Below are positions 42,183 through 52,500 of a stretch of DNA of 64,000 nt, piece by piece. The notes under the pieces were generated by a model that had not been told where the DNA came from, ran no database searches, and saw nothing but the letters and a program-made list of their open reading frames with translations. Position 1 is the stretch's first letter; each line of letters starts with the position of its first letter. The stretch spans positions 5,642,001-5,706,000 of the forward strand of contig NZ_JAUSVA010000002.1 in the NCBI RefSeq assembly GCF_030813695.1, read 5' to 3'. The DNA comes from Kitasatospora herbaricolor. GTDB lineage: Bacteria; Actinomycetota; Actinomycetes; Streptomycetales; Streptomycetaceae. Position numbers and translations under genes: made by a program.

Positions 42183-45008
42183 CTAGAGCGAGCCCTTGCG
42201 CTGCAGGACGTTGTAGGCGATCCAGCCGGGCAGCACCGGCAGCCAGAAGGTCAGCGCCCGGTAGAGGAAGACGGCCGGGGTGGCCACCGCCGGCGGGACC
42301 CCGGCCACCGTCAGCGCACCGATCAGCGCGAACTCCACCGGGCCGATGCCGCCGGGGGTGGGGATGGCGGACCCGGCCGCGTTGGCGGTGAGGAACACCA
42401 CGGCCACCGCCGAGAAGCTGATGTCCCCGCCGAAGGCCTGCACCGAGGCGTCCAGGCAGGCGGTGAAGCTCATGGTGAGCAGCAGGATGCCGCCGAAGCC
42501 GGTGAGCAGTTTGGTCGGCGTCTGCATCAGGTCGAGCATCCGCGGGACGACCCCGAAGAACAGCGAGCGCACCCTGGTCACCACGAAGCGCCGCAGCGGG
42601 CCGACGGCGGCCACCACCAGGGCCAGCACGGCGGCCGCCAGCACCCCGATGATCACCGCGCGGGAGGCGCTGAGGTCGCCGTTGGTCTGGCTGCCGGTGA
42701 TCAGGCCGAAGCTGAACAGCAGCAGCAGGTGCCCGGCCAGGCCGGCCAGCTGGGAGGCGCCGACGCTCGCCACCGCCTGGCCCGGCCGGATGCCCGACTT
42801 CTGCAGGTAGCGGGTGTTCAGCGCGATGCCGCCGATCGCGGCCGGCGCCACCAGCTTCACGAAGGACCCGGCGACCTGCGCCGCGACCGTCCGCCGGAAC
42901 GGCAGCCGCTCGGGCACGAAGCCGGTCAGGCTCATCGAAGCGGCGATGTAGCTGAACGCGGCGGCCGCCAGGGCCAGCGCCGCCCAGGCCCAGTTCATCT
43001 GGGAGAGCTTGAGCTGCGCGGGCTTGATGGTGGTCAGCGCCAGGTAGGCGGCGAAGGTGAGCGCGATGACCATGATCAGGGTCTTCGGCTTCAGCCGCTC
43101 CAGCTTGGCCGGCTCCATCGGCGCCTCGGGGGCGATCTGCAGGATCTGCGCGCGGATCCGGCTGAGGAGGTCCTCGCCGGCCACCGCGATGTCCTCCTCG
43201 GCCTGCTGCTGGGTGCGCTCGCCAGCGGCGACCTGCTCCAGGGCGCGGGCCTGCGCGGCGGCCTTGCGCTCCTTGCTGAGGCGCTTGAGGTCGACCCGGG
43301 TGGAGCGGCTCATGCCGACCGGCTGCAGCAGCGGCAGCGCGGCCGCCACCCGCTCCGGGCCGAGCACGTGGTTGGCGACGCTCACCGCCCGCTCCGGGCC
43401 GATCCGCAGGGCGAAGGTGGTGACCAGCTGGGCGACGTCGATGCGCAGGGTCAGGTCGCTCGCCGCGATGTCACCGCCGGAGAGGTTGACCAGGCAGGCC
43501 GTCTTGTCGTCCACCACCAGCAGCGACTCGCCGGTGAGCCGGCGGTGGGCGATCCGGCGCTCGTGCAGGGCGGCGACCGACTCCCACAGCGAGGCCATCA
43601 CCTGGTCGGTGATCTCCTCGTCCGCCAGGTCGTCCAGCGGCCGGCCCTCGACGTTCTCGTAGACCAGGATGGCGGCGTCCGGGCCCAGCTCGGAGGTGGC
43701 CACCAGTTGCGGGGCCTGCGCGCCGGAGGCGGCCGCCGCGTACGCGATCAGCGCCTCCTGCTCCAGGGCCTGGCGCAGCGACTGCGGGCTGCGCCGGACG
43801 GCCACCGAGCGCAGCCGCAGCCGTCGCCAGGCGCGGTAGAAGAAGCCCGAGGCCTGCTGTTCCCGGTCGACGATGTGCACGTCCAGCGGGGGACCGCTCT
43901 GCTGGGCCACGTAGTAGCGGCGGGTGCCGCCGGGGGCGTCCGGCGCGCGGTGCGCGCTGGCCGGGGTGAAGCCGACCTTGCGCAGGCCGATCATCAGGTG
44001 CTGGCCGGTCGGGCGGATGTTCGGCGAGCCGATCGCGTAGAGCGTGCCGTACGCCACGGACCAGCCGATCAGGACGGTCAGCAGCAGCGAGAGCGGGGTC
44101 GTGTAGCCGCTGATCAGCTCGGTGGCGCCGCTGAGGAAGACCACCACCCACAGGGCCACCCGCCAGCGGGGGCGGCTCGACATGCCGACGGCCGTCATGT
44201 AGGCGATGACCGGCGCGAGGTAGCCGTGCACCGGGTCGGTGAGGGTGCCCGCGCTGTCGGTCGGCAGCCGGGTCAGCGCGTCGCGGATGGTCTCCGAGGC
44301 GCCCTCGGCCACCCACCAGTCGATGCCGAGCGACACGCCGTACGCGAGGACGGAGGCGAGCACGCCGTCGGCGACCCGCAGGCCGTCGCGTTTGATCAGG
44401 CGCTCGACCGCGAAGGCCAGCGGGACGGCCAGCACCGCGACGCTGGAGACCAGCCCGGCGATGGTGGACAGGACGGGGGAGATCCGCTCCGCGTTGGAGC
44501 TGATGTCGATCTCGATGCCGCTGGTGGTCGAGGTCGCGACGCTGGCCAGGACGAACAGCGCGACGATCCCGAAGACCCCGGCGAGGAAGCGGATCAGGTC
44601 GGAGGGGCGGTGGGCGCGGGCGGCCAGCAGCGGCTCGTCGACGTCCAGGTGCGGCGCCTCGTCGAGCGGGTCGGGCAGCGGGGCCGGGGCACCCGGCCGG
44701 GGCTTCGGCCGCGGGTCCGGTTCCTGCTCCGGCCGGGGCTCCGGCTCGGGCAGCGGCTGGGTGGGCTCCGCCTCCGGGTCCGGCAGTTCGATCGTCGGCG
44801 GTGGGAGGTCGGCCGGCCCGGGTTCCGGCGCCGCCGGCGGGGGCACCGCGCCGCCCGTCGATCTCGGCGGCCGGGGGGTCTTGAACCGACCCTCCTTGAT
44901 CAGGGACACTTCCGGCGTGGCGGCCGACCCGTCGCCGTGGCCTGCGGACATGTCGGTGGCGGACTCGTCGGAGTCCTCGTCCACGCCCACGTCTGCCGTC
45001 CCCGTCAT
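42183..45008 (-). CDS. Pseudokinase-like and LPG-synthase-TM (flippase-like) fusion protein
   Basis: 941 aa. Order: Pro/Glu/Asp-rich disordered N terminus (1-130); about six membrane helices (135-325); a cytoplasmic kinase-fold-like segment (about 350-560) with ILVYENVEGRPLDDL and ALHERRIAHRRLTGESLL, where HRD is HRR and no DFG follows; and a C-terminal LPG_synthase_TM/UPF0104 domain (about 630-930) with AAIGGIALNTRYLQKSGI and AGSAIPTPGGIGPVEFAL. It probably moves or modifies a lipid or polyprenyl-linked substrate, with the kinase-like part as regulator. ATG at 45008 with GAGGA upstream. Confidence 0.82.
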   Translation of the reverse strand: MTGTADVGVDEDSDESATDMSAGHGDGSAATPEVSLIKEGRFKTPRPPRSTGGAVPPPAAPEPGPADLPPPTIELPDPEAEPTQPLPEPEPRPEQEPDPRPKPRPGAPAPLPDPLDEAPHLDVDEPLLAARAHRPSDLIRFLAGVFGIVALFVLASVATSTTSGIEIDISSNAERISPVLSTIAGLVSSVAVLAVPLAFAVERLIKRDGLRVADGVLASVLAYGVSLGIDWWVAEGASETIRDALTRLPTDSAGTLTDPVHGYLAPVIAYMTAVGMSSRPRWRVALWVVVFLSGATELISGYTTPLSLLLTVLIGWSVAYGTLYAIGSPNIRPTGQHLMIGLRKVGFTPASAHRAPDAPGGTRRYYVAQQSGPPLDVHIVDREQQASGFFYRAWRRLRLRSVAVRRSPQSLRQALEQEALIAYAAAASGAQAPQLVATSELGPDAAILVYENVEGRPLDDLADEEITDQVMASLWESVAALHERRIAHRRLTGESLLVVDDKTACLVNLSGGDIAASDLTLRIDVAQLVTTFALRIGPERAVSVANHVLGPERVAAALPLLQPVGMSRSTRVDLKRLSKERKAAAQARALEQVAAGERTQQQAEEDIAVAGEDLLSRIRAQILQIAPEAPMEPAKLERLKPKTLIMVIALTFAAYLALTTIKPAQLKLSQMNWAWAALALAAAAFSYIAASMSLTGFVPERLPFRRTVAAQVAGSFVKLVAPAAIGGIALNTRYLQKSGIRPGQAVASVGASQLAGLAGHLLLLFSFGLITGSQTNGDLSASRAVIIGVLAAAVLALVVAAVGPLRRFVVTRVRSLFFGVVPRMLDLMQTPTKLLTGFGGILLLTMSFTACLDASVQAFGGDISFSAVAVVFLTANAAGSAIPTPGGIGPVEFALIGALTVAGVPPAVATPAVFLYRALTFWLPVLPGWIAYNVLQRKGSL

Positions 45009-45151
45009 CTGGTCTTGTCCTCGTATCACGACTCACCGCCCCGAAGATGGTGGCATGCCGTGGCGTCCGGCGCTGGACAGGGGCCGGATCGGGCGCGGCG
45101 AATCGCCCTCACGAGGCCCGCGAATCGCCCGGATGGGGAAGAATGCCGCAG

Positions 45152-45523
45152 ATGACGGACAGCGGGAGGAACGACGGTGAGCGCGCGCTGCCCCCGTTCG
45201 CGGAGGCGGTGCTCGATCTCACCGAGCGGATCCCGCCGGGCCGGGTGATGACCTACGGGGACGTGGCCGAGTACCTCGGTGAGGGCGGCCCCCGGCAGGT
45301 CGGCCGGGTGATGGCGCTCTACGGCGGCGCGGTGCCGTGGTGGCGGGTGATCCGCGCGGACGGCGCCCTGCTGCCCGGCCACGAGCAGCGCGCGCTGGCC
45401 CGCTACCGGGAGGAGGGGACCCCGCTGCGCAGCACCGCCGGGCGGGGGCCGGCCCGGGGCTCGCGGGCGGCCGAGGACCTGCCCAGGGTCGATCTGAAAC
45501 TGGCCCGCTGGGACGGGCGGTAG
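45152..45523 (+). CDS. Alkyltransferase-like (ATL) DNA repair protein
   Basis: 123 aa MGMT C-domain protein. The alkyl-acceptor motif PCHRV is PWWRVIRADG here, so the acceptor Cys is Trp. That is the hallmark of ATL proteins, which bind O6-alkylguanine without repairing it and flag it for nucleotide excision repair. The helix-turn-helix GRVMTYGDVAEYLGEGGPRQVGRVM is present. ATG at 45152 has GGGGAAG 10 bases upstream; the ATG three codons earlier overlaps that site. Divergent from the flippase-like gene. Confidence 0.88.
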   Translation: MTDSGRNDGERALPPFAEAVLDLTERIPPGRVMTYGDVAEYLGEGGPRQVGRVMALYGGAVPWWRVIRADGALLPGHEQRALARYREEGTPLRSTAGRGPARGSRAAEDLPRVDLKLARWDGR

Positions 45524-45805
45524 GACGGCAGCGACGAGGGCCACGACGGAGAGTCCTCGCCCGGTCGCACCCCGGCACTCCTGTGACCAGGCGCACCCCG
45601 CCGACAGTGCGCCCCCACCTTCGGCGAACCGGGTGCGTGGTCGGGAATGACGGGGCAGGATCGTAGGCTCGATACGGGCGGGCCCCCGGCGGGCCCGTCC
45701 CGACTGTTGCCCGCAGGCGGGCCGCGCCGGCCCCCGGCGGCCGGTCGCGACATGCCCGCGGGCCCGCCCCGGCCCGACCCCGCAGCCCGATCCACCAGGA
45801 CGTTC

Positions 45806-48800
45806 GTGACCTCCCCCTACCGTTTGGTGCGCAGCCCGCTCGCACAGCCCGCCCCGCCCGTGCTGGACCCGTACCAGCAGGCGGTGGTCGAGCATGCCGG
45901 CGGCCCGCTGCTGGTGCTCGCGGGCCCCGGGACGGGCAAGACCACCACCCTGGTCGAGGCGGTCGCCCGGCGGATCGAGCAGGGCACCGACCCCGAGCGC
46001 ATCCTGGTGCTGACCTTCAGCCGCAAGGCCGCGATGGAGCTCCGGGACCGGATGTCCGCCCGGATCGGTACCGCCGCGGCCGCACCGCGGGCGACCGTGC
46101 CGGCGGCGCGGCAGGCGCCCGAGGCAGCCACGCCGCCTGCCCCCGGGGCGCCGCAGGCAGCTACGCCCGGGTCGCCGCAGGCACCCGCGTCTGTGCTCCG
46201 GTCGCCGCAGGTTCCCGCGCCTGTGCTCCGGTCGCCGCAGGTTCCCGCGTCTGTGCTCCGGTCGCCGCAGGCGCCTGTGCTCCGGTCGCCGCAGGCGACC
46301 ACCTTCCACTCCTTCTGCTACGCCCTCCTCCGCTCCCACCAGGACCCGGAGGCCTACGCCGAGCCGCTGCGCCTGCTCTCCGGCCCCGAGCAGGACGTGA
46401 TGGTCCGCGAGCTGCTGGCCGGCGGCGCCGAGGACGCCCGGCTCGGCGCCGGCCGGATCAGCTGGCCGCTCGACCTGCGGGCCTGCCTGACCACCCGCGG
46501 CTTCGCCGACGAGGTCCGCGCGGTGCTCGCCCGCAGCCGTGAGCTCGGTCTCGGCGAGGCCGAGCTGAAGCGCTTCGCCGACGGGGTGCAGCGCCCGGAC
46601 TGGGCCGCCGCCGCCCACTTCCTGGCCGACTACCTGGACGTCCTGGACCTGCGCGGCGTGCTCGACTACGCCGAGCTGGTGCACCGGGCGGTCCTGCTCG
46701 CCGAGCGTCCCGAGGTGGGCGACGAGCTGCGCCGGCGCTACGACGTGGTGTTCGTCGACGAGTACCAGGACACCGACCCCTCCCAGGTGCGGCTGCTGCG
46801 GCAGCTGGCCGGCGGCGGGCGCGACCTGGTCGCGGTCGGCGACCCGGACCAGTCGATCTACGCCTTCCGCGGCGCCGACATCAACGGCATCCTCGACTTC
46901 CCGCAGGCCTTCCCGAAGGCTGACGGCAGCCCGGCCGACGTCCTGGTGCTGCGGGTGTCCCGGCGCTCCGGCGCGGTCCTGCTGGCCGCATCCCGGGAGC
47001 TGGCCCGCCGGATGCCGATGGGCCGGCTGCCCGCCGACAAGCTCGCCCAGCACCGTGCCCTGCTGCCCTCCCGCGAGGGCGGCCGGGTGGAGGTGTACAC
47101 CTATGCCACCCCCGGCACCGAGCTGGACAGCGTCGCCGACCTGCTGCGCCGCGCGCACCTGGAGGACGGCGTGCCGTGGGGCGAGATGGCGGTGCTGGTC
47201 CGGGCCGGCGGCCGCTCCATCCCGGGGGTCCGGCGTGCGCTGAGCGCGGCGGGCGTCCCGCTGGAGATCGACGGCGACGACGTGCCGCTGCGCGAGGAGC
47301 CGGCGGTGACGCCGCTGCTGCTCGCCCTGCGGGTCTGCGCGGAACAGGCGGCGCTGGACCGGCCCGGTAGCCGGTTCGCCGACACCGCCCGGGCCGGGGG
47401 CGAGGACGAGGACGACTCCCGGCCCGAGGAGGGGCCCGAGGACGGTCCGGCGGATGACCCAAAGGAGGGGCTGACGGACGAGCAGGCGGCCGGTCCGGCC
47501 GCCCAGGGCCCGCTCACCGCCGACCTCGCCCGTACCCTGCTCACCGGCCCGCTCGGCGGCATGGACGGCTCCGACCTGCGCCGGCTCGGCCGCGCGCTGC
47601 GTGAGGAGGAGCGGCAGGTGCTGCGCGCGGCCGAGCAGAGCGGCTCCGCCCGCCCGGCGGCCGCCACCGTCCGCCCCGCCGAGGAGCTGATCCGGGAGGC
47701 GCTGGCCGAGCCCGAGCGGCTGGTCGCGATGGACCCCTCGTACGCCCGCCGGGCCCGCGACCTGGGCATGCTGCTGCGCAAGGTCCGCGAGCTGCTGGCC
47801 GGCGGCGGAACCGCCGAGGAGGCGCTCTGGGCGCTCTGGGACGGCAGCCGCCGCTGGCGCGAGCGGCTGGAGCGGGCCGCCCTGCGCGGCGGCGCCGGCG
47901 GCCGCAACGCCGACCGCGACCTGGACGCGCTCTGCGCGCTGTTCGAGACCGCCGCCCGGGCCGAGGAGCAGGTCACGGGCCATCGCAGCGCCCTCGACCT
48001 GCTCGCCGAGCTGGAGGCGCAGGACATCGCCGCGGACACCCTGACCGTCCGCGCGGTGCGCCCCGACGCCGTCCGGCTGATGACCGCGCACCGCTCCAAG
48101 GGCCTGGAGTGGCGGGTGGTCGTGGTGGCCGGCGTCCAGGACGGCCTCTGGCCCGACCTGCGCCGGCGCGGTTCGCTGCTGGAGGCCGACCGGATCGGCC
48201 GCGACGGCCTCGCCGAGCCGCTCTCCCCGGCCGCCCTGCTCGGCGAGGAGCGCCGGCTCTTCTACGTGGCCGCGACCAGGGCCAAGGAGCGGCTGATCGT
48301 CACCGCGGTCAAGGCGCCCGCCGAGGACGGCGACGAACCCTCCCGGTTCCTGCGCGAGCTGTACCGCGAGGAGCTCGACCCCAGGACCGGCCGGGTGCTG
48401 CGCCGCACCCCGCAGGTGGTGGTGGAGGACGTCACCCACCGCCCGCGCCGGCCGCTCTCGGTGCCCGCGCTGGTCGCCGAGCTGCGCGCGGTGACCGTCG
48501 ACCCGCACCGCTCCCCGGAGCTGCGCCGGGCCGCCGCCGAGCGGCTCGCCCGGCTGGCCGCCGCGGCCGACGAGGACGGCCTGCCGCTGGTGCCGGTGGC
48601 GCACCCCGACCGCTGGTGGGGCCTGGACGACGCCACCGCCGCCCCCGACCCGCTGCGCCGGCCCGACGTACCGGTGCGGCTCTCCGGCAGTGGCCTGGAG
48701 CAGTTGGAGAACTGCTCCCTGCAGTGGTTCCTGGACAAGGAGGTGAAGGCGCGCACCACCAGCTCCGCCGCCCAGGGCTTCGGCAACGTGGTGCACGCGC

Positions 48801-49468
48801 TCACCGACGAGGTCGGCTCCGGCCGCACCCCCGCGGACCTCGCCGTGCTGATGGAGCGGCTGGACACGGTCTGGGACGCGCTCGCCTTCGACGCCCCCTG
48901 GAAGTCCCACCAGGAGAAGCACGAGGCCCGGGCCGCGCTGGAGCGCTTCCTGAACTGGCACGTCCTGGAGCGCGGCCGCAGCACGGTCGCCACCGAGCAC
49001 GGCTTCGACGTCACCCTGGAGGTGGGCGGGGTCGCGGTGCAGATCCGCGGCTCGATGGACCGGGTCGAGAAGGACGACGCCGGGCGTGCCTACGTCGTCG
49101 ACTTCAAGACCGGCAAGCAGATACCCACCGAGAAGTCGCTGCCCGAGCACAAGCAGCTCGCCGTCTACCAGCTGGCGGTGCGGGCGGGCGCGCTCAACGA
49201 GCTGCCCGGCTTCGAGGCGGGCCCGCCGATGCCCGGCGGGGCCGAGCTGGTGCACCTGCGGGCGGCCGACAAGGCCCTGCCGGACGGTCCCAAGGTCCAG
49301 CAGCAGGCACCCCCGGACGGCGAGCCGTGGATCGAGAACCTGCTGGCCGACGCCGCCGGCCGGGTCCTCGCCGAACGCTTCGTGCCGGCCACCGGCACCG
49401 GCTGCGACCGGTGCTCCTTCCGCCGCAGCTGCTCCGCGCAGCGGGACGGCGCGCAGCTGATCGAGTAG
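45806..49468 (+). CDS. UvrD/AddA-type helicase with C-terminal nuclease (AdnA-like)
   Basis: 1220 aa. Helicase motifs: Walker A AGPGTGKTTT (about 38-47), VDEYQDTDPSQ (about 315), GDPDQSIYAFRG, TAHRSKGLEW and VAATRAKERL. The C-terminal RecB-type nuclease has VDFKTGK (about 1097) and a Cys set, ENCSLQW near 970 plus CDRCSFRRSC near 1200, matching an iron-staple nuclease. The following gene is its partner, so the pair corresponds to mycobacterial AdnA-AdnB, which resects double-strand breaks. GTG start with AGGA upstream. A 10-residue repeat (VLRSPQVPAS) is inserted between helicase motifs near residues 122-163. Confidence 0.88.
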   Translation: MTSPYRLVRSPLAQPAPPVLDPYQQAVVEHAGGPLLVLAGPGTGKTTTLVEAVARRIEQGTDPERILVLTFSRKAAMELRDRMSARIGTAAAAPRATVPAARQAPEAATPPAPGAPQAATPGSPQAPASVLRSPQVPAPVLRSPQVPASVLRSPQAPVLRSPQATTFHSFCYALLRSHQDPEAYAEPLRLLSGPEQDVMVRELLAGGAEDARLGAGRISWPLDLRACLTTRGFADEVRAVLARSRELGLGEAELKRFADGVQRPDWAAAAHFLADYLDVLDLRGVLDYAELVHRAVLLAERPEVGDELRRRYDVVFVDEYQDTDPSQVRLLRQLAGGGRDLVAVGDPDQSIYAFRGADINGILDFPQAFPKADGSPADVLVLRVSRRSGAVLLAASRELARRMPMGRLPADKLAQHRALLPSREGGRVEVYTYATPGTELDSVADLLRRAHLEDGVPWGEMAVLVRAGGRSIPGVRRALSAAGVPLEIDGDDVPLREEPAVTPLLLALRVCAEQAALDRPGSRFADTARAGGEDEDDSRPEEGPEDGPADDPKEGLTDEQAAGPAAQGPLTADLARTLLTGPLGGMDGSDLRRLGRALREEERQVLRAAEQSGSARPAAATVRPAEELIREALAEPERLVAMDPSYARRARDLGMLLRKVRELLAGGGTAEEALWALWDGSRRWRERLERAALRGGAGGRNADRDLDALCALFETAARAEEQVTGHRSALDLLAELEAQDIAADTLTVRAVRPDAVRLMTAHRSKGLEWRVVVVAGVQDGLWPDLRRRGSLLEADRIGRDGLAEPLSPAALLGEERRLFYVAATRAKERLIVTAVKAPAEDGDEPSRFLRELYREELDPRTGRVLRRTPQVVVEDVTHRPRRPLSVPALVAELRAVTVDPHRSPELRRAAAERLARLAAAADEDGLPLVPVAHPDRWWGLDDATAAPDPLRRPDVPVRLSGSGLEQLENCSLQWFLDKEVKARTTSSAAQGFGNVVHALTDEVGSGRTPADLAVLMERLDTVWDALAFDAPWKSHQEKHEARAALERFLNWHVLERGRSTVATEHGFDVTLEVGGVAVQIRGSMDRVEKDDAGRAYVVDFKTGKQIPTEKSLPEHKQLAVYQLAVRAGALNELPGFEAGPPMPGGAELVHLRAADKALPDGPKVQQQAPPDGEPWIENLLADAAGRVLAERFVPATGTGCDRCSFRRSCSAQRDGAQLIE
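46171..46294 (+). repeat. 30-bp in-frame minisatellite inside the helicase gene
   Basis: Three 30-base copies (46171, 46201, 46231), a 24-base copy (46261) and a 10-base remnant (46285), each beginning GTCGCCGCAG and the longer ones ending CTGTGCTCCG. All keep the reading frame and encode SPQVPASVLR-type units in the helicase domain. Confidence 0.92.
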
Positions 49469-49597
49469 CCGGGCCGATCGATCGGCCCGGCCGGGACGGC
49501 GCGCCGCCGGTCGGGAGGCCCGGCCCGGCGGTACCCTGCCGACCGGGCGGCCCGGCGGGCGGCACCCGCTGTCCGCGGCGCCGGTTAGCGTGGGGGG

Positions 49598-52500
49598 GTG
49601 AATGCCGTGCTCGACCACCCCGACCAGCTCAAGGAGCTGCTCGGCATCCCTTTCAACCCGGAGCAGATGCGGGCCCTCGGGGCGCCGCTGGAGCCGGCCG
49701 TGATCGTGGCCGGCGCGGGCTCCGGCAAGACCACGGTGATGGCGGCCCGGGTGGTCTGGCTGGTCGGTTCGGGCGCGGTCCGGCCGGAGGAGGTGCTCGG
49801 CCTGACCTTCACCAACAAGGCGGCCGGCGAGCTGTCCGAGCGGGTCCGGACGGCCCTGTACAGCGCCCGCATCCTGGAGCCGGACGACACCGGCGGCCCC
49901 GGCGAGGAGCCGCTGGGACTGCCCGAGATCTCCACGTACCACGCCTTCGCCGGGCGGCTGCTCAAGGAGCACGGGCTGCGGATCGGCATCGAGCCGGAGG
50001 TCCGGCTCCTGGCCGACGCCACCCGGTTCCAGCTGGCCGCCAAGGTGCTGCGCTCCGAGCGCGGCCCGTTCCCGGCGCTGACCGGCACCTTCTCCGCGCT
50101 GGTCGCCGACCTGATCGCACTCGACGGCGAGCTGGCCGAGCACCTCACCGAGCCGGCGGAGCTGCGCGCCTGGGACTCCGCGCTGCTCGACACCCTGGCC
50201 GGGGTGAGGCTGACCAACGACGACCTGCGGGCCGTCCCGGTTGCGGCGCGGGCCCGGCAGGAGCTGCTGCGGCTGGTCGAGGAGTACCGGCGCCGCAAGC
50301 GGGCCGCCGGCCTGATGGACTTCGGCGACCAGATAGCCGCCGCCGCCCGGCTGGCCCAGGAACGGCCCGAGGTGGGGGCGGTGCTGCGCGGGCAGTACAA
50401 GGTGGTCCTGCTCGACGAGTACCAGGACACCTCGGTGGCCCAGCGCCTGATGCTGGCCGGGCTCTTCGGCCGCGGGCCGGCGGGCGCGCCCGGTGAGGGC
50501 GGCCACCCGGTCACCGCGGTCGGCGACCCCTGCCAGGCGATCTACGGCTGGCGCGGCGCCTCGGTGGCGAACCTGGACGACTTCCCCCTGCACTTCCCCC
50601 GGCGCGACGGCACCCCGGCCGCCCGCTACTCGCTCAGCGAGAACCGCCGCAGCGGCGGCCGGCTGCTGGCCTTCGCCAACGAGCTGGCCGAGCCGCTCCG
50701 GGCGATGCACGAGGGTGTGGAGGCGTTGCGTCCCGCGCCCGGCGCCGAGCAGGACGGTTTCGTCCGGGCCGCGCTGCTGCCCACCCACGCCGAGGAGATC
50801 GACTGGCTGGCCGACTCCGTCGCCCACCTGGTGCGCACCGGCACCGCGCCGGGGCGGATCGCGGTGCTCTGCCGGGGCGGGGCGGCCTTCCCCGACATCC
50901 ACGCCGCGCTGGTGGCGCGGGAGGTCCCGGTGGAGGTGGTGGGACTCGGCGGGCTGCTGCAACTGCCCGAGGTGGCCGACCTGGTGGCGGTCTGCGAGGT
51001 GCTGCAGGACCCGACGGCCAACGCCGCGCTGGTCCGGTTGCTGATCGGCCCGCGCTGGCGGATCGGCCCGCGCGACCTGGCGCTGCTCGGGCGCCGCGCG
51101 GCCGACCTGGTCCGCACCGGCCGCCCGGCGGGGGTGGACGCGCTGGCGGCGGCCGTCGCCGACACCGACCCGACCGAGGTGGTCTCGCTGGCCGACGCGC
51201 TGGAGACCTTCCTGGACGCCGAGCAGCCCGACGAACTGGCCTTCTCGCCCGAGGCCAGGATCCGGTTCGCCCGCCTCGCCCGGGAGGTCCGCGAGCTGCG
51301 CCGGTCGCTGGCCGACCCGCTGATGGACGTCCTGCACCGGGTGCTGACCGTCACCGGACTGGAGGTCGAGCTGGCCGCCTCGCCGCTGGCCCTGGCCGCC
51401 CGTCGCCGCGAGACGCTGCACGCCTTCCTGGACGTCGCGGCGGGCTTCGCCGACCTGGACGGGGATCCGGGGCTCCCGGCCTTCCTGGGGTTCCTGCGCG
51501 CCGCCCAGGAGTACGAGCGCGGCCTGGACAGCAGCCTGCCCGGCGGCGAGGACACCGTGAAGGTGCTCACCGCCCACAAGTCCAAGGGGCTGGAATGGGA
51601 CGTGGTCGCGGTGCCCGGGCTGGTCAAGGGCAGCTTCCCGTCCTCGACCGCGCGCGAGCGCTGGACCAGCACCAAGCGGGTCCTGCCGCACGCACTGCGC
51701 GGGGACGCCGCCACCCTGCCCGACGTGCGCGGTGACTGGACCGGCCGGAGCATGACCGCCTTCAAGAACGCCATGTCCGCGCACGCCGCGACCGAGGAAC
51801 TGCGCCTGGGCTACGTGGCGTTCACCCGCCCGCGCGGCCTGCTGCTGGCCTCCGGGCACTGGTGGGGGCCGAGCCAGAAGCGGCGCCGTGGCCCGTCCGA
51901 GTTCCTGCTGGACATCCGCCGGCACTGCGAGCGGCCGGGCAACGGCGAGATCGAGCACTGGGTCGAGGAGCCGTCGAAGGACGCCGAGAACCCGGCGCTG
52001 GCCGCCTCGGTGGAGCGCCCCTGGCCGCTGCCGCTGGACCCGGACGCCCAGCACGCCCGGCGCCGGGTCGCCGACGTGGTGCGCCGCCGGCTCGCCGGGC
52101 AGCCGGCGCCCGGGCCCGAGCGGATGGCCCCCGAGGACCAGCGCCGGACCGACTCCTGGGACCGCGACCTGGACGCCCTGCTCGGCGAGTTGGAGCGGTC
52201 CCGGCGCAGCGTCCGGGACGTGCCGCTGCCGGCGGCCCTGTCCGCCACCCAGCTGATGCGGCTCGCCGCCGACCCGGACGGCTTCGCCCGGGACCTCGCC
52301 CGCCCGATGCCGCGGCCGCCGCAGCCGGCCGCCCGCCGCGGGACGCGCTTCCACGCCTGGGTGCAGGCGAGGATCGAGCCGCTGCTGCTGGTCGAGCCGG
52401 ACGCGCTGCCGGGCACGGACGACGACGGCATCGAGGACGAACGCGACCTGGAGCTGCTCAAGGAGGCGTTCCTGCGCACCCCGTACGCGCGCCGGACGCC

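Noticed and set aside
41994..45155. A 1053-codon plus-strand open frame opposite the flippase-like gene
   Set aside because: The minus strand carries a coherent membrane protein with domain motifs; this frame has none.
46171..46294. Frameshift or sequencing error in the helicase
   Set aside because: All repeat copies are multiples of three and both flanking helicase motifs stay in the same frame.
45026..52354. A 2442-codon minus-strand open frame
   Set aside because: It is the antisense frame of several convincing plus-strand genes (ATL, the two helicases). High GC gives long open antisense frames; it has no domain or ribosome binding site.
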